A stretch of DNA of 64,000 nt, taken from the NCBI RefSeq assembly GCF_963576615.1, contig NC_088708.1:62536672-62600671 (forward strand). Reading direction: 5' to 3'. Every line of letters begins with the position of its first letter. Within the stretch, counting starts at the first letter, position 1. The stretch is from Watersipora subatra. Its lineage: Eukaryota; Bryozoa; Gymnolaemata; Cheilostomatida; Watersiporidae. A program made the translations under genes and the position numbers. Under the pieces are notes generated by a model, which saw only the letters and a program-made list of their open reading frames with translations, made no database searches and was not told where the DNA came from. Of the stretch, positions 61,401 to 64,000 are shown piece after piece.

Positions 61401-63969
61401 AAGTAGTGTGTGTCTCTATCTACAATACTGAAGTAGTGTGTGTCTCTATCTATAATACTGAAGTAGTGTGTGTCTCTATCTACAATACTGGTGTAGTGTG
61501 TGTCTCTATATACAATACTGAAGTAGTGTGTGTCTCTATTTACGATACTGAAGTAGTGTGTGTCTCTATCTACAATACTGGTGTAGTGTGTATCTCTTTA
61601 TATACAATCCTGGGGTAGCATGCATACATCTGTCTGCCTCTCTAAAGGTGTCCTGTAGAGTTCATGACCAGCTGCTCACAAGTATCTATTTGCAACTTTA
61701 CTAAATCCTTAGGATATGTATAGTAAGACATTGGTTATAAACCATATCAAGTTAGTTTAATGTCAATAGTCTGTCCAACTTTCAATCAGTTTTTGCACCC
61801 TTTTCATATTTCTGCTTCGGCTAGTTGCTCCTTTTTAGTGTGAGTCACTAGAGCTCTAATGCAGCGGTACTGTGGTGGAGGTAAATGTAGAATTCCTATA
61901 TGATGCTGTGTCAATGCTGGCATTTGCTCTTGTCTCACAGCTCGACAAGGTCTACAACTCGACTAACCCAGATGATGATATGGTAGAGAGAGATGAGGAG
62001 ATGAATAGGATGAGAGAGCATGTTTTTGGAGAGATCGATACTGACCGAGATGGCTTTGTTTCCCTCGCCGAATTTATAGAGTCGACCAAGTCTGAAGACT
62101 TCGACAATGATGATGCCTGGGGGGTGAGAGGAATCACATCAAATGTCTCCGCTGTTCTATATATTGTGGGGACTTGTATGATTATTATGTGACAATTAGA
62201 GCGACGCATAGCTAGTCAAAGTTGGCAAACACATGGCTTGTAAAGAGACCAAAATTATGAAAACAATATACGGAGTATAGCAGTTGTGCCATATGTGACA
62301 CACGTGTATCTGATAGCGAAAATGATTCTCATGATGGTTTATAAGTACTTATAAAATACATTCTGGTTTAGTAACACTAATTATTAGTACTACTTTTAAT
62401 TAGTAGTAAAGTTTCAGATCAATTAGTCATTTACTATTGACCAATTGACAATATTCATAAGAGCTTTAGCAACAATAGTGCTGTTTCACTTGAAATGGTC
62501 AACACTAGTAATCTAGTAGCGATGCATATATTGAACAGAAGTAATAAGAGAGAGATACTATACAATCATACTCCATACCCCTACTTTACATACAGGGGCT
62601 GAGTAGCGAGGAGGACTACGACAGCTCGGAGTTCGATGAGTATGAGAAGGCTCTAGCAGAGCAAGAACGGCTCCTTCAACAAAAGCACAATGTGAGTATC
62701 ACAGGCTATTATTCTTCTATCGCTACTTTAGCTGGGCAGACTTCCTTAGGTTTAGTAGGTTAACTAACATCCAAAATTAGCGAGAAGTTTTGTCATTTTG
62801 TTGTGCTGCTAATATTAATGTCATCTCTAAGTTAGCTAGTCAATTGTATATTATTTACTCAGTTAGAGGATGTTGTCTTAGTCTCTTTTAGTATATTCGC
62901 TTCAACCCTAATATTTATTTTAACTGTATGTTTGTTCATCTGCTTACTACAAAGCAAGTTTGTGAATACTTCAGTTTTTCTTTGATTGAGCATGTTTGTA
63001 TCTCAGCATGTCAGCAATTCGGTACAGAGTCGAGTGATTGAGCGTGTTTGTATCTCAACATGTCAGCAATTCGGTACAGAGTCGAGTGATTGAGCGTGTT
63101 TGTATCTCAACATGTCAGCGATTCGGTACAGAGTCGAGTTGAGTGTTTCATCAGGTATTATCAATATTGCTCTAAAGAGTTGTGTTTATTATTACATTAT
63201 AACTAGTATAACAAAAAGGTTATCTCGCACTAGGTCAATAGCATCAGGTATATAGCATCAGGGATATAGCATCAGGTATTAATAGCATCAGGTATTAATA
63301 GCATCAGGTCAATGGCATCAGGTATATAGTATCAGGCATATAGTATCAGGTGTATAGCATCAGGGATATAGCGTCAGGTGTATAGCATCAGGTATTAATA
63401 ACATCAGGTGTATAGCATCAGGTATTAATAGCATCAGGTATTAATAGCATCAGGTATTAATAACATCAGGTATTAATAGCATCATGTCTTAATAGCATCA
63501 GGTATATAGCATCAGGGATATAGCATCAGGTATATAGCATCAGGTATTAATAACATCAGGTATATAGCATCAGGTATATAGGGTCAGGTATATAGCATCA
63601 GGTCTATAGCGAGTTTTGCTGTGTTTTTTAACATTATTAATAGTCCTCTTCTCCATCAGATTCAATGATTGAAGCAAGCATACCTTCATAAACAATTAGC
63701 TATACAGTCAGATTGTATTAAACAATAATTATAATATTTCACAGTAAATCAGCTAGACACGCAACATCCTTCTCTATCAGTAGGATTGTCTATCTATATT
63801 AGTCCTAAGAGCTTGTTTACTGATGAACATTGCAAATGGATGCAAAAAATCTAAAATGTGTTCAAGACCTTTTTGTGGGCAAATAATATCCAATAATAGG
63901 TGCCACTCCTAAATATTTACATATCCACTCGCTGTTTTCCAATATTGCAGCAAACCACTCCTCACCAAG
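49441..63969 (+). CDS. NUCB: Nucleobindin (NUCB1/NUCB2-like), 3' end outside window
   Basis: Exons: 49441-49551, 49813-49926, 49978-50094, 50730-50856, 51750-51835, 52865-53053, 55955-56045 or 56702-56792, 57477-57535, 61941-62123, 62596-62691, 63951-63969, then off the edge. A signal peptide starts at ATG 49441 (MYKVALVCATFLVVSLGAP). Next come the N-terminal helical region that corresponds to nesfatin, the TRTKLDELKRMEVRRLRDL block, a charged coiled coil (EEFKKYEMNKEHE), the EVWEEED-DL-DP-FDPK block, EF-hand DIDGDGYLSTPE, EF-hand DTDRDGFVSLAE, and the start of the leucine-zipper-like tail (EYEKALAEQERLL). Family members are Ca2+-binding proteins of the secretory pathway and Golgi. All phases join. 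Two exon pairs are duplicated. Confidence 0.93.
49813..49926 (+). CDS. NUCB: Nucleobindin exon 2 (duplicate a of the nesfatin-type helix)
   Basis: 38 codons, phase 0 on both sides, containing LEYKKYLEEVVQLLESDEAF. This is the counterpart of the YYDEYLKQVIDVLE segment that occurs once in vertebrate nucleobindins. Donor AAT|gtatgt. Confidence 0.88.
49978..50094 (+). CDS. NUCB: Nucleobindin exon 3 (duplicate b of the same helix)
   Basis: 39 codons, phase 0 on both sides, with LKYREYLNQTIYILEEDQQF aligned to exon 2. Only 51 nt separate the two exons. The donor AAG|gtctaa is weaker than that of exon 2. Confidence 0.85.
54234..55134. mobile_element. Long-TIR, TTAA-flanked non-autonomous DNA element, copy 2
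   Basis: Same family as 19220-20111: ends AGGTTGACTCGCAACAAAAT and its complement, TTAA on both sides (54230-54233, 55135-55138), and the same inner TGTGATTACAAGCTCTTAAA arms. Its unique middle is in the opposite orientation to copy 1. It lies in nucleobindin intron 6. Confidence 0.85.
55413..55516. repeat. 18-bp tandem repeat, about six units
   Basis: TGATGCCTACCTGCTCCT repeated head to tail in nucleobindin intron 6, nearly perfect. Confidence 0.92.
55955..56045 (+). CDS. NUCB: Nucleobindin exon 7a (alternative)
   Basis: 91 nt, phase 0 in and 1 out; starts GNKAQLQEVWEEEDDLDPEQ and ends FFGLH before the first EF-hand. Confidence 0.88.
56702..56792 (+). CDS. NUCB: Nucleobindin exon 7b (alternative)
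   Basis: 91 nt with the same phases; starts ANKEQLEEVWEEEDHLSPDE and ends FFMIH. Joining 7a to 7b would shift the frame, so one transcript can use only one of them. Confidence 0.88.
57477..57535 (+). CDS. NUCB: Nucleobindin exon 8, EF-hand 1
   Basis: Loop DIDGDGYLSTPE with all canonical ligand positions; completed by the G carried from exon 7a or 7b. Confidence 0.9.
57628..61618. repeat. ~4-kb minisatellite of 30-bp units (28-bp variants) in nucleobindin intron 8
   Basis: Roughly 130 units of a sequence built from TCTCTATCTACAATACTG and AAGTAGTGTGTG, with two main variant classes (CTGAAGTAG and CTGGTGTAG) plus TATATA/TATCTA variants. Open frames in this array are consequences of the 30-bp period. 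Confidence 0.95.
61941..62123 (+). CDS. NUCB: Nucleobindin exon 9, EF-hand 2
   Basis: 61 codons starting LDKVYNSTNPDDDMVERDEE, the acidic linker, with EF-hand loop DTDRDGFVSLAE and the conserved FDNDDAW end. Confidence 0.92.
62987..63140. repeat. 52-bp tandem repeat, three units
   Basis: Unit containing CATGTCAGCAATTCGGTACA repeated three times with very few differences in nucleobindin intron 10. Confidence 0.9.
63226..63610. repeat. Short-unit minisatellite (AGCATCAGGTATATA / AGCATCAGGTATTAAT)
   Basis: About 25 copies of 14-16-bp units with two interspersed variants in nucleobindin intron 10. Confidence 0.92.
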
Positions 63970-64000
63970 GTATAACTTATATTATAGTGTCTGCCTTTGT

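Noticed and set aside
57543..61618. Many open frames with YNTEVVCVSI-type repeats on both strands
   Set aside because: The 30-bp unit keeps frames open mechanically; the array lies between two well-phased nucleobindin exons and is intronic.

Overview
This is a piece of an animal nuclear genome. It holds three interrupted protein-coding genes with GT-AG introns and canonical phases: a TRIM/B-box-type gene, SMYD4, and nucleobindin. Around and inside them lie several unrelated transposable elements and many minisatellites. AT-rich introns, animal-type LTR elements, tRNA-derived SINE-like sequence and the gene set fit an invertebrate, plausibly a lophotrochozoan. I cannot name a species from the sequence.

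Layout. (1) 1-5000, plus strand: the 3' part of a B-box/coiled-coil gene with an apparent one-base frameshift at 3532-3535. (2) 6919-24019, minus strand: a complete SMYD4 that I could assemble from 16 exons with every phase matching (689 codons plus stop). Its introns carry a 66-bp tandem array that copies a splice acceptor, other minisatellites, a copia-type LTR element lacking reverse transcriptase (14716-17605), and a TTAA-flanked long-TIR element (19220-20111). (3) 27146-34587: a ~7.4-kb unit bounded by inverted repeats and TA. It contains a spliced minus-strand gene ending in a protein with FEN1/PIN-like acidic motifs and a Tesmin/TSO1-like CXC cysteine cluster. I recognise the protein family as a multicopy uncharacterised metazoan family, but not as any standard transposase, so this is the best candidate for an undescribed mobile system. 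(4) 35745-36357: a Tigger/pogo remnant. (5) 38321-48063: a non-LTR retrotransposon (RT plus C-terminal tail) split by a young Ty3/gypsy element (39730-47914). The gypsy element has 1704-bp LTRs, a tRNA-Leu primer site, a GGGAAAC slippery heptamer between gag and pol, and, antisense inside each LTR, an intact two-finger C2H2 zinc-finger ORF downstream of a TATA box. (6) 49441 to the right edge, plus strand: nucleobindin (signal peptide, coiled coil, two EF-hands). It has two pairs of duplicated exons, one of which (91 nt each, phase 0 to 1) can only be used mutually exclusively. A ~4-kb 30-bp-unit minisatellite lies between its two EF-hand exons.

How things fit. The TRIM-like gene and SMYD4 converge; SMYD4 and the nucleobindin gene are separated by ~25 kb of nested transposon sequence. 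The host genes are not functionally linked as far as I can see. The elements illustrate several generations of insertion: old LINE, then a nearly identical-LTR gypsy; a non-autonomous copia inside an intron; and two copies of one TTAA element, one in a SMYD4 intron and one in a nucleobindin intron, in opposite orientation. Exon coordinates for the multi-exon genes were read by eye from splice consensus, phase continuity and family similarity; no alignment or transcript data were available.
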